DNA from: Sycobia sp. Sy_11
Lineage: Eukaryota; Arthropoda; Insecta; Hymenoptera; Epichrysomallidae
Assembly: GCA_018907035.1 (NCBI GenBank)
Contig: JACCIC010000286.1
Coordinates: 425,001-489,000 of the forward strand
Length of the DNA: 64,000 nucleotides
Reading direction: 5' to 3'
Shown here: positions 32,197 through 44,205 of the stretch, one piece after another
How positions within the stretch are numbered: position 1 is the stretch's first letter
Layout of the letters: each line of letters opens with the position of its first letter
Program-made: the position numbers and the translations under genes
Notes under the pieces: generated by a model
Told to the model about the DNA's origin: nothing
Database searches by the model: none
What the model saw: only the letters and a program-made list of their open reading frames with translations

Positions 32197-33366
32197 TGTA
32201 GAAGAATTTATTAACGGAGTAAAAATAAACATCGAAATCAACATACAGTATATTCAGAAACTTTATTGTTTGACAGACTTATACGCGCATGAATTTTCCT
32301 ACAATGTGCATCCTTTGAGTGACGAGAAATAACTAACTGGTATCTAAGAACTTATGAGGGAAGGGCAGGTATAAAAGTTACCGTATGGGATCAAGACGGT
32401 CGGAAACGAACCTCCGGTTGCGCGGAGCATTCGGATTGTTTGCGTACTATATACACATGCGTATAGTATAACTATACGCATACCGTATTGAAATTCTACA
32501 TATGTATTCGATAGTCGAAAATTCATTCCGTTGATGCTGCGAGTGCCGTGCTTGTTTAAAAGAGAAATGCGCAAGAAACAAAGCGCATACACGCGCATGT
32601 GCAGACCCTCTGTAGGTCTTTAATGACATTTGTTATTTTTGTGTAATAGTGCGTATATTCTATGTGTACGTGCGAATGACTCTAAGCTGAGAATTTTCGG
32701 ATGAGCCCCTTTGCTATCTGTTGATGCTTGCGGAGTGAGGCTGCGCCCGTACCTACCACGTTGGGTCTCCACGACATAACAAATTTCGCCATCTGATTGC
32801 CTGTACCTGGGGACAGCGATATCCCCTGAAAGTTCTCCTGCGCTCACCTGGCGCAGCGAAGCAAGGCAAAGCGATTATTGCCGGGGCTGAACCCCATTTA
32901 ATGTTAATTACATATTTGGTAAGAGAGCTCTCTGTTAACATTAAATATACCTACTTAGAAATTAAGTCTAGATTAGTTACATTTTTGGTTTATGTATTTT
33001 GTAAGTATATTATATAATTGCTTAATAAAGGTTAACATTCGTAAGCTTGCTTAGGCTTTTCTCTCAAAACCGTGAGGGTTTTTACGCCCAAGCAAGATTT
33101 GTTTAATTTCTTGTTTTTCGCGCAATTATTGTGTTTTATTAAATTGCCTATCACCATTCATTCCCACCAATTCATATATACACGTTTACATAAAAATATA
33201 TAGAACGATAACATTAAATTTTTCACGGATGTTTAGAGATTAATGATGCGACTAAAATTTAAGGCAATCTGGTTTAAATTGTAGGTGCAATAAAATAGAA
33301 AATTTCAAAGGTTGGGAAAATAAGGAATTTGTCGTTTATGTAGTTGGCGTCCGGATGATCACTACA
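32197..33366 (-). repeat. gypsy 5' LTR (right), split by an insertion
   Basis: The segments 32,197-32,440 and about 33,227-33,366 together match the left LTR. TGTAGAAGAA starts it and CACTACA ends it. Confidence 0.85.
32441..33226. mobile_element. ~787-bp unclassified insertion in gypsy LTR
   Basis: It splits the right LTR between CGGATTGTTT (32,432) and CGGATGTTT (33,226), possibly a 9-bp target duplication. It contains a near-perfect palindrome (ATGCGTATAGT/ACTATACGCAT near 32,458-32,482), a G+C-rich central part and AATAAAGG near 33,025. No domain was recognised. A solo LTR of another family is possible. Confidence 0.55.
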
Positions 33367-33500
33367 ATATCACAAAGATTTAGAATTGATCAATAATATA
33401 AAAGGATCAAGCACAAAGTAAGTACATTGTAAATAACGCTATTCATATGCAATATAAAAGTATTACAAAGTTAATCTTTTATTAAATAAGAAAAACTGAT
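33367..33500 (+). repeat. repeat family C, right half
   Basis: ATCACAAAGATTTAGAATTG and CACAAAGTAAGTACATTGTA match the reverse complement of 43,850-43,975 and continue the copy cut at 29,958. Confidence 0.8.
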
Positions 33501-33513
33501 TATTTTTTTTACA

Positions 33514-33674
33514 GTTGATCTGTTGGCTATCCTACATTCTATGTAGGGGTGGATGGATTAATATATAAACACATAGCTGATAAAATGCTGCCTGATAATG
33601 CAGTAGATGACATGAAAACAAAAATCTATATTTCATCAAATTTAGCTTCACAGCTTACATTCTCCAGTTATTAA
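33514..33674 (+). other. exon-like open segment of unknown identity
   Basis: A pyrimidine tract ending TTTTTTTTACAG precedes it. One frame reads VGYPTFYVGVDGLIYKHIAD, then KMLPDNAVDDMKTKI and ends in TAA. The composition looks like real protein, unlike the AT-rich surroundings. A TGA lies just after the candidate splice site in this frame, so either the true acceptor is elsewhere or this is a pseudogene. I do not recognise the family. Confidence 0.3.
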
Positions 33675-34816
33675 CGAAGTAATTAATTTTTTTAAGTTCT
33701 GTTATATTTTTACATTTTGCTTCAAGTTAAAAAATTTAAATAAGGAGATTTATATTATTATTATTGATCTGCAAATATCATTTATATAGGATTTATATTG
33801 TGCATAAATTAAAAATATGCAATTTACACTTTGCAATCATTATTTATAAATTATTGTAACTTTGAAGCCAAGATTTTCTAACGTTTATTGCGATTTGTAA
33901 TATATTTATTGATAATAAGTTCGTAGTACTAGAGACTAATTTGAATTATCCAGAAAAGTATAAACCTTATAAATAGAATTATGAATTTTATCATTTTATT
34001 ATTTACACATAATTTTTAGTTATTATTAATAGAAAAGTTAATTGTTAAAAATTAGCTGCCCTTTACAAATATATATGTTATATTATATATTCCTTCTTTC
34101 TTTTCATTCTATAACTTTAATCCTACAATAAACGTAAATATATTGTTGGATGAAATGAATACTAATAAATTAGATAAAAAAAATGATATTAAAAGAGAAT
34201 TTCTACTAATTGAATCTAATTAATTATATGATCAGATTTTAAAGATAAATCTTTATTCACAAACTTTGCACATTTACAACTTTGCATATTTACATGAAAT
34301 TGTATAACAAGATTATTTACGTAAATTTAGTAAAAAGTGCTACGTGTTCAAAATCCCCTTTGGTATAATTTAAAGGATATTTAAGTAATTTTAATTATTT
34401 CATGTTATGCTTTTTTAATGATAAGGAAAATAATTGCAAATTTAATTGTTAATATGTCCATTTAATTTTGAATAATAACACAAAAAATAAACAATATGTT
34501 TACAAGTGATTTTCAAATAAAAATAAAAAAACAGTTGTAAAGCATAGAACTTTTATTTAATTAAAATTACTGTTAAATAGACATGATTTTAATATATTAA
34601 CACAAAAAATATTCTATAATTAAATTATAAATCAGTTCACTGATATAGCTGATTATATGAATATTTCTCCGTAAAAGCCTTTATCCTTTATTTATATATT
34701 TAAAAGTCTTGATCCTTTTGTTATCGTTCTTTCAATATATATTCGACTAAGTGGTGTGGCGTGACTAATAGGCATATGTATACATATGTATTCTTATGTA
34801 TACATATGTATTATTT

Positions 34817-34870
<54 letters not shown>

Positions 34871-35309
34871 TATACACAAAAGTAATGGCAGCTATTAACA
34901 AAGATAAGAACTTATAATATCTATGTGCCAGTATCAAATAATGTTATGTCATTGAATTTGAATATAAACTATGAATCTGTAACTGTTTTTGTATATAATT
35001 TCTCTGAAAGCTGTTTATTGTATAAAATGTGTACATTTCACACAGTATCTCTAACAGTATAATAATGTGTAAGATAAGTATAAATTTAAAAATTATTTTA
35101 TATAAATAAACATACGTTTAAATATTAATATTATAAGGCATATAATATTAATTTATATGCTATACTTATCCTTATATATAATTTAGTACTGTAGAAATAT
35201 AATCATACTCTTATTTCTTTACAAAATAATGATGGTTTTGTAAAATTTTATATTTTAAGTAAAAATTCTATATTATTGTAATATCCAGCTAAAAGAATTA
35301 TAAAAAAAT
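33675..35309. other. AT-rich stretch, no gene recognised
   Basis: Only the (AT)n tract at 34,820-34,868 stands out. Confidence 0.6.
34820..34868. repeat. (AT)n microsatellite
   Basis: About 24 TA units. Confidence 0.95.
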
Positions 35310-35890
35310 ATCACATCACATCATATCATATCATATCATATCATCTTATCATATCATATCATATCCTACTAATTTATACAGACAAAGCGTGTTTTTGTTT
35401 GTACGCGATAACCAAAAAAACTACTGAATCGATTGTTCTGAAATTGGCATATAGATTCTATATTACCTTGGAAAGAACATAGGCTATGTTTTTTCTTGAA
35501 AATCATTTGACTTATAACAATAAATTAAGTTAACTGTTTTAGTGGTCAGTTTCACCAGCGTCCACTAGGTGGCGTCTTGAATCACGAACATCAACTCAAT
35601 GTAGTCGGCTTAAAGTATTAATACCAGGCCAGCTCAAGTGAATGTTTTATCCAACTTTGGGATTCGTATCCTACAGACGGTGTGACGTTAGACGGTATTA
35701 CCGTTTTTGTTCTTCAGGTTAATCTGACACTACTCTCACACTTTATGGATATCTTTTGATTTTTGTATATTTTTGAATTTTTTTCACGTGAAAAATGCTT
35801 TTTCTCTCTCTCTTCATTTATAAGATGGTTGTATGCCAAATCATACTAAAAATAATTTGTGAAAATAAGAATAATTCGATATTTGTTTGA
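35310..35890 (+). repeat. repeat family B, copy 2, with (ATCAT)n head
   Basis: The ATCAT run (35,310-35,368) is followed by ACTAATTTATACAGACAAAG + CG, GTGTTTTTGTTTGTAC, TTGTTCTGAAATTGG, CCACTAGGTGGCGTCTTGAA, ATTAATACCAGGCCAG, TGGATATCTTTTGATTTTTG and a CT tract. It is a direct repeat of 36,905-37,490. The order suggests the 3' part of a non-autonomous Helitron, but no clear end is visible here. Confidence 0.75.
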
Positions 35891-36904
35891 ATATTCTATT
35901 TTTTTTATGCAAGAACAAAATTGAAGAATTATTTTGAAACATGAATTATACAGAATATTCAAATAAAAGCATCAAAATATCCAAATAGTTTTTTAAAAGG
36001 GTTTAAAGTCTACAATTTTCAGATTTTTCCCTTGCTTATTGAATTGTCAAACATAAATCAAATTATTTTAATATTATAAGCGGTTTCAGTATACTGCAGA
36101 GTTGAGGTCTTATCGATTTTGATTTCACCAAATTAATTGTAAAAAATAATTAAAATTACTTAAATTAACACATATCTATATACTATTTCATATAACCAAA
36201 AATGTAAATTTCAATATAAATTGTTAGAAGTGGTATCCAATATAAATTATGTTTTGTTTTTTTACTAATATACATTTTTGAAATTATTAATTATTTAAAC
36301 AAACAAATTGAAGTTAATTTCTACTGGGGCCCCTCTTTGATGCGTCAACAAGTATATAACCTCCTTAAAACTATTATTTATTTAACCTATTTAAATAATG
36401 ACAATATTTCGAAATTTCAAATTCAAATTTTAATGTTAATTTATAATTATAAAAATTGATATATTTATTTTGGCCATTAATTCCATCAGTGATTCTACTA
36501 CTTCTATATGAATTTATACTTTTCTTTATATAAATTAAATTTTCTACTACATTAGTTTGATCAATGTTGTAGTTCTTTTGTTTCGAATCTAAACCAAACT
36601 TATTTCTTTGGTTTTTTAAAATTATTCGATGGGTTTGGGCAGTAAGGCGTGCAATTTAAAATTTTATTTTAAAAAAGTGCTACGTGTGAAAAATTGACAT
36701 TTCGTTTTTAAATGTTGTTTTCAATTGTATTAAACTGGTGACTCCAATAACTATTTGTACCTTTCAAAAATGTATTTCAAGATTGCAATTTCAAGATTTT
36801 TCAATTCTGATGGATTTGGCAAACTGTACAACTAGGTCAAATTAATATTTGAAACCGAACGTAGATTTTCTTACAATTAGACTGATTAAATTGATCTGAT
36901 TAAG
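35891..36904. other. AT-rich stretch between two family B copies
   Basis: No frame or repeat was recognised. Confidence 0.5.
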
Positions 36905-37350
36905 TATGATATGATTATCATATCATACTTAATTTATAAAGACAAAGCGTGTTTTTGTTTGTACAGGATAACCGAAAAATCTACTGAACCGATTGCTCTG
37001 AAATTGGACATATAGATTCTATATTATCTTGAGTAGGGCATAGGCTATGTTTTTGTTGAAAATCATTTTACTTTAATCAATAAATTAAGTTAATGGTTTT
37101 AACAATCAGTTTCACTAGCGGCCACTAGGTGGCGTCTTGAATCACGAATATCAACTCAAAGTAGTCTGCTAAAAATATTAATACCAGGCCAGTTCAAACG
37201 AATCTTCATATCCAACTTTAGGATTCGTATCTTAAGAAGGTGTGGCGTTAGTCGGTATTACGTTTTTTGTTGTTCACGTTAATCTAAAACTGCACTCACA
37301 TTTTATGGATATCTTTTGATTTTTGTAAATTTTATTTTCTCTTACGTGAG

Positions 37351-37392
<42 letters not shown>

Positions 37393-37490
37393 TCTCTCCG
37401 TCTGTATGTCTTCCTTTCTTCTTCTCTTATAAAATGGTTCGATCCTAAATCATACTGAATATAATTTGTGACGACAATTATATTTCTGTT
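36905..37490 (+). repeat. repeat family B, copy 3
   Basis: It starts ATATGATTATCATATCATAC and shares every block listed for copy 2, including GCGGCCACTAGGTGGCGTC and the CT tract at the same relative place (37,355-37,389). Confidence 0.78.
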
Positions 37491-37769
37491 TTTATACATT
37501 ATATTAACTTCAGAATTGTGACAAGAGACTGTCTTTTTCTAGTTTGAACAAATGAAATATCCATCGTTTGATTAAAAAATATACTATTCGCCATAGCATT
37601 TTACTTGAATTTCAGTTGGCGTCACTACGAAAATATTCACGGTATTTAATTGAAAAAATGAAAATATACGAAATATGTAATATATATTGTACGTATATTA
37701 TATTGTACTTATTATATATACTTATTTTACATACGCTTTCTACTGAGAAATATTGTATTGGCATGTACG

Positions 37770-38355
37770 GGCGGTTTATTACGATATCCCGTTGCTTCAA
37801 GACGATTCATATAAGCAGTTGTGTGTTTGGATGATAGAATGCAATGTCCATGTACATCTAGGCGGTAAAATACGATATCAAGGTCTAGGGGAGTATCGTC
37901 TTTAGTCGTTAGGAAGCCATGCTAACTTTCTCGGAACGACTTCTAGTGGGACTATCGTGTTTAGTTGGTAGAAACGAAGTTCAGGTATAACGGGTCAACC
38001 TCTACGGGGACTTTCGTGTTCGGATGATAGAATGCGATTTCCAGATGATTTGGAACAGCTTCTACGAGGAGTGTCATGTATAGTTAGTGGGAAACGATGT
38101 CCAGGTATCTCATTACGACTTTTATGAAGAGATTAGTATTCTATCATTCGAACGCGCACAGTCACAGTAAGAGTCGTCCCGGGATAACTAGACATTGTAT
38201 TCTACCTCCCCAGCAGATAACTCTCTATAGCAGTCGTCCCGAGACATTTCCTATAGTCCGAACATGATGCTCTCTGTAAACTTCGTCTCGAGACACTTGC
38301 ACGTCTTTTTCTACCGCTCAAACTCGAAAGTACAATTTTTTCCATTGAACCCGTA

Positions 38356-38395
<40 letters not shown>

Positions 38396-38606
38396 GTCGG
38401 CAAAATATTAACTTTTTGAAGTGGACGCTACATTTAAGCAGCTGTTTATACAGAAGTTACGATACGTAAATTACGGTCAATGATTTATAGAAATATAGAT
38501 TTGTATATATGAGTACTTTTTACTTAGATATTATTGAATTGTTTATGAAATCGATTAACTTATTATCTCGGGCGAAGCCGAGACGGGGGATGCTATATAT
38601 ATATAG
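37770..38606 (+). mobile_element. Helitron-like non-autonomous element, copy 2 (plus)
   Basis: It carries the same degenerate ~62-bp tandem units as 28,480-28,990 but in reverse orientation, then TTTTTGAAGTGGACGC, GATATTATTGAATTGTTTA and a 3'-type hairpin CTCGGGCGAAGCCGAG followed by ACGGGGGATGCTA (38,570-38,599). An (AT)n tract interrupts it at 38,360-38,391. No gene is carried. Confidence 0.6.
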
Positions 38607-38892
38607 CAACATTTTCAACGATTCCATAGCCATAATTCTATTGGAAACACAAAATTAAAGTAAAGTCGTTGATTAACTTTTTTTCTATAGTCAATATCGC
38701 CAGACAAACTTTTTGCGTCGTAAACAAACAGCTGACAAACACAATCACTAATGGAGATATGGCGCTCAAATTTCACACGAACATCAGGAAAGGTTGTACC
38801 AATATAGCAAAAAAAAAATTTTTCTGATTCAGTTTACGTTCGAAATTTAAATGCACCAGTCTGGGTCAAATTTGATCACATGGTATATCCTT
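38607..38892 (-). repeat. possible mariner-family 5' end fragment (minus)
   Basis: On the minus strand, GGGTCAAATTTGA-like (near 38,870) and CCAGACTGGTGCATTTAAAT lead through GACGCAAAAAGTTTGTCTGG to an ATG reading MAMESLKML, then an AT tract. This resembles a mariner 5' end up to the transposase start. It rests on recalled similarity only. Confidence 0.35.
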
Positions 38893-39369
38893 TAGGTTAA
38901 CGAAACATTCGTTTAAGAACAATTACTTTCCTATTATTTTTTATATAACACCGAGATATCGTATTCCATCGCCCGTACACGAAACTACAATATTTCTCCG
39001 TAAAAGCTGTATTTCAATATATATACTTTTGGAGTATTCAACGACAGTCCCATAATAAAATAGTATACAGTAAATAGAGAATGCAGCTGCACTACCTAAG
39101 TTTTATTGAACCCTCCTTTTGGAAAAAGGACGTCGGTCAGCGACTACAGAGAAGTCTGGAGTTCAGTCCGAGTGTAGTCTCCTTAGAGTATGCCCACACA
39201 AACTATTTATATTTTCTCAATCTTTGTAAAATATATTTTGTATCTCATTACACTTAAATTATTAACTACTGTGATATTAATTTTCCATCTCATTAAACTA
39301 GTGTACTGCATATATAAATAAAACATTTACTATTATATAATTAATATAAATAAAACTATTTATTTAAAA

Positions 39370-39419
<50 letters not shown>

Positions 39420-40955
39420 TAGGTGTTGTTAGTAAGGTAACTTCCTATTTTGCTATTATTTCTTTTTTTCAAACTGAAGAAACATACCTAGATAATATTG
39501 AGTCTGCAGATTATCGACAAATTGCGCGCTTGCAAGCGGCTTGAAATCGCTTTTTCTGCTTGCCGGGTGCCGTAGAATAAGCTCATAGATTTCGCGAAAA
39601 ATTGCGCTGGCGTAATAAGCGGTAAATCTGCGTGTATATTGTGCGTACATTGCCGATATATTACAGGCATGATCATGCGGGTGCGGGTAATGCTACTAGG
39701 CTCAGTAGGTATATTATTTTTATTTTTATATTTTTTTGTGAAATAAATAAACAATTATATTTTATACAAAACAGTATTTATTTACAATTAATTTAAAAAT
39801 TTATACATATATTAAAATATTGCAATATATTACAATTTATTAGAAATTATTTCTAAATTTTTATTTATACTATTTATTTTTTACTATACCTTTTTTATCA
39901 TGGTATCCACAATACGGCATAATAAAAAGTAAAGTGAAACTATTTGAATTCATGTGAAGCATCTTCTTCTTCTGCATATACATGAAAAGAAATTCCTTTT
40001 AGTTTGAGCAGCATAATTGCGATGATCAATTATAACATACATGATTATTAATTAGTTATGTAACTGATTATAATTATTCAAAATATAAAAAATAAATCAA
40101 CAGTGATATAAATAAGAAATATTTAATCATGTCAGTTATCTAAATGAAACTCAAATTAAATAACTTCAAAAATTTTAGCGAGCAACAATATCTAAGCTTT
40201 GAAAAAATATTAAGACAATCTCACTTTTGTGAGACGTTGGATATATTATTTGAAATTTAATTAATCAAAATCAGCAATTTTAATTCAAAAATTTCAATGG
40301 TATACAAAATATTTTGTACTTCTTATATATAATTTATCCTTATTTATCCTTCGTTATAACTATACAATTATAAGTATAATATAATAAAAAGGTATATTTA
40401 AAATATACTTGACATTTAACTATATCTAACCTCTATTTCAATAAGAAAAATTATGTTTTATCGTAAGCAATTTCAATATAATAATATATTTTACCTGAAT
40501 AAGAAGCTTTAAACAATGCTTATTACAAATTTTAAAACGATACAAATATGAATTAAATAAAATCATTACGTATTATTTACTTACCTATTATTCTTTTTCA
40601 TCATCGCGTAACAGTATCCTCACCGCTATGCTGTTACCTCGTGTATGCATATACGATTTACGATATTACCATATGCATCATTATACTTATAACCTAAAAA
40701 TATATTTAGTAAATTAATAATTTGATCTCGCACATAGCTGGCAATAAGTCCATTCTTTTGATCCAGATTTTACGCAAACACGTACATTCATATTACCCAC
40801 AATTTTGCGCAGAAGAGCAAATCTCTCAATATACACGCAGATTACGAATAAATACGCATCAGAAATCGTGCATGATCATGTCTGGCATACGCTGCTATCT
40901 GGGTAGTCTATGTCATTTCGAAGATAATATATTGATGAACCTGAAGAATAAAAAG
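38893..40955. other. no gene recognised; one G+C-richer patch
   Basis: The (AT)n tract lies at 39,376-39,416. The patch 39,480-39,710 stands out in base composition and carries two overlapping minus-strand frames (64 and 88 codons) without a known domain. The frame at 40,722-40,970 also lacks a known motif. Confidence 0.5.
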
Positions 40956-41325
40956 GATAATACCAGCTAAAATCACACGTTCTTTACAATAGTAATCCCA
41001 AAGATGGATATGACCATTCAAATGAGCTGACCTAGTATTAATAGTTTAAGCTCACTATTTTGAGTTGACATTCGACATAATTCAAGACGCCACCTATTAG
41101 CGGCTGTTGGTAATAACAGCTAAGACCGTTGACAGTGCTCTTAATTTTTTGATGAAAGTAAAATAATTTTCAATAACACAAATAGCCTATCCCTTTCGAA
41201 TATAATCTTAAATATATATTTTGAATTTCGGAGCAATCGGTTCAGTAGTGTTTTTGTTTAATGTATACAAACATAAACACGCTTTGTCTTTATAAATTAG
41301 TATGATATATAATTCAAATGTAGAT
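40956..41325 (-). repeat. repeat family B, copy 4 (minus)
   Basis: In reverse complement: ACTAATTTATAAAGACAAAG, ACCGATTGCTCCGAAATT, GCCACTAATAGGTGGCGTC-like and CTAGGTCAGCTCATTTGAA. The outer CT tract is absent. Confidence 0.72.
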
Positions 41326-43491
41326 TGCCTAAATGTAGACAAAATTTTTTATTAATTCATAGATTATTTTACATTTAATGCAAAAGAATATATTCACTAT
41401 ACTCAGATAATCAGAATTGAAACTACTATTCTAATTATTTGACTTGCCCGGCTTCTCCTCCCTATTTTATCCGTAATTATGAATTTACAACTTGACCTTA
41501 ATTTTTTATGGTTCGAATATAAATTTAATATGATTCTGCGAGGTTGCTGCCTGTCAAAATATAGCGCCTCCGTGATAGAATATACGCGCTATTCTGCGTA
41601 TGTCATGAAGCCTGCTACTCCCCTCTTTGCCTTCTATAAGTTTATGTTGGTAGCTACGGGGATGATGTAGCATTATAATCACCCTGATGGTACAAAGCTA
41701 CTACCTCTTAGTCGACTAATGACGGAGTTGAAGCAGCAGTAGCGGCCTTATGCAAAGGGGCATCAAATTCTGATGACACAGACGATATGATATACACACC
41801 GTTATAAACATACGTACGTATCTGAAACGACGATAATTCGCGCCATTAGCACATTACGTATGGGTGTTGAAACCCAGTGAATGAGCAAAATTGATCAACT
41901 GTTAAATGCCTAAAGAGGGAAAGATTAAGAGGAGAGAGATAGAAGTAAAGAGAGAGAGAGAGAGAGAAAGAGATAGACAGACAGATACACAGAGAGATCA
42001 GACAATGTCAGAGAGACGGATGCAATCGACAGGTAGCTGAGCTTGAAACTTGATAAAGTTTTCGACAAATCGTATGAATCCCTTGTTAGGAAGATACAGC
42101 TTTTATTTCAGGTGAGCCTTTTTCGATGTCAATAACAAATATAATGGAGGTCTCACTGCTTCTAAATCTATACTCCTCGAACAACTCTTTAATTTTCAAG
42201 TATTACTAACGTTGGGGTATAATTTATGAAAATTTTTACAGTTACAGCATTATTCGATGAACTAGAATTATATTTGACAATGTACTAATTTAGATACTTT
42301 CAGTGTAAGGAATTATGATTTAAGTTGTCTGTAAATTATATTATTAGTGTATATAAAATATTTTTGTTGATAGTTTTTAATATAAGTGCTTAATCTTTTC
42401 GTCATTTTTGTCCATAATTGTATCAAATTATTCTTCGATATTAATTTTTTAATAATTTATGGTATTAGGAAAATTGAAATAACAAAGGACATTTTTATAG
42501 AAGTTATTTCCTTAAACAATTACCCATTCATTTATATGACCGATATATAGAACCAAATAGATGTTAAGATATAAAAAAATACGCATTTAAGTCAAAAGGG
42601 ATAGTAGAAGCGCATTCATAGATATTGTAATAGATAATAAATGATTGAAAAATGCATCATAAATCGAAAAGTATCTTTTAATGAAATTATAAATATGTTC
42701 GGTAAAAGTCACTTATTTATTAAGATGTTTTTAAAATAAAATAAATTGAAGATTCGCTACTTGCTTGGTGAAACATATTTAAATAAAAATGTTTTTTTAA
42801 TAAATAAAAGACACTTAGTTTTGTTCCACAAATAAGAATTTATTAATTCTAACAGCTGTTTCAACAATTACTCCATTATCAAATAATAATGAAGTGAGAT
42901 TGAATATGTAAACCAAATATATACTATGGGATAACGGTAAATATTAAAGTATACAGTGTATCGCATAAGCAAAGGTCAAAGAATTATAGTGCATATAATA
43001 AAATAAGTCGATCGAAGTTGTAAATGTATAGAGAATTAAAATTAATGGTTAAGTACATTTTTTATGCATCCCTATATATAACAACATGTATAGTTCCCAC
43101 AAATATATCTAAAACTCTAAAAAATAATAATAAATAAATAGTTTTAACGGAAATCCACCTTAATAAAGTAATGAGATAATTTACCGATAGCCGAGTTTAT
43201 TTTCACATCATTTGGTCCACGTGTGAACTCATAAAAAAGAGTTAATTATCATTGATGTTTTTAGGTGAACATTCTTCTGCTATTTTTGCTGATAATTCAT
43301 TATTATTAAAAAAAATAGGTATGAACTTGCCAGGCCCATTCCGAAAAAGCTTATGCTGTTTTTTTAATAATTAATTTTAAATAACTAAATCAAACATTTT
43401 AAAAATTTTGGAAATAATTTTGAAATCATATATAGGCGACAATCTGACTTTTAGGCAAATTAAAAATAGTAATCATTTGATTGATTAAGTA

Positions 43492-43541
<50 letters not shown>

Positions 43542-43849
43542 ATATATATATACTTTAATACTGTATATAAATTTCTATTATATTTATTCCTGTAGACAAG
43601 GCTTTGAAAACATAATTTTGTTATTAGGGTGTTTTGCCATTTGTTCGGTTCGTACAAGAAGTGATGTGACAATTTAAGTACTTCTCAAGATATCTTTATT
43701 TTCTTTACATATTCTTTCTGAAGATTTGATTAATTTATTCCATCTAAACCATTAGTTTCAATGATCCATTGTTTTAAGACGTTATTGTATATATTTTTGT
43801 CTTAATATATTATTGAATTTTTGTAATATATTATATCTAAAATTAATAA
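41326..43849. other. no gene recognised
   Basis: It contains a GA-rich patch (41,930-42,000) and the (AT)n tract 43,493-43,551. Open stretches at 41,479-41,670 and 43,460-43,672 have no domain. Confidence 0.55.
43493..43551. repeat. (AT)n microsatellite
   Basis: About 29 units with one C interruption. Confidence 0.95.
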
Positions 43850-44205
43850 AAAATTAACATTTTAACAATTTTATATTGCCTATAAATAACGTTACTTACA
43901 ATGTACTTACTTTGTGCATGATCCCTTTATATTATTGATAAATTCTAAATCTTTGTGATACATTGTTTGCATGAAGCTCTGATCACATACAGTACATACA
44001 TATAATAATAACCTCTGATCAGAGTTTATTATTATATTAAAGCCTCTCACTATATACTATATACTGTATAATAAAACGTTTTATTAAATCAAATGGCACG
44101 GTAGCGCTACGATAGATTATACCAAATCAATTTACTATATGAAGCGTCTTATTCTGAACCGTCACACATGGAGTTTTATATTAAAAACTGCTTTTTCTTT
44201 TGCAC
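43850..44205 (-). repeat. repeat family C, complete copy (minus)
   Basis: The reverse complement joins the two halves seen at 29,648-29,958 and 33,367-33,500 without a break, giving the empty-site form (AACAATGTATCACAAAGATT). The palindrome core TCTGATCAGA is kept, with one changed base outside it. Confidence 0.8.

Larger units (their letters stand above)
29959..33366 (-). mobile_element. Ty3/gypsy element, RT and RNase H deleted
   Basis: LTRs (29,959-30,323 and 32,197-33,366) flank minus-strand Gag, protease and integrase remnants. The flanks GTAT (29,955-29,958) and ATAT (33,367-33,370) look like a diverged 4-bp target duplication, and family C reads across the site. The RT-RNase H segment is gone, and the right LTR holds a further insertion of about 787 bp. 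Confidence 0.85.
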
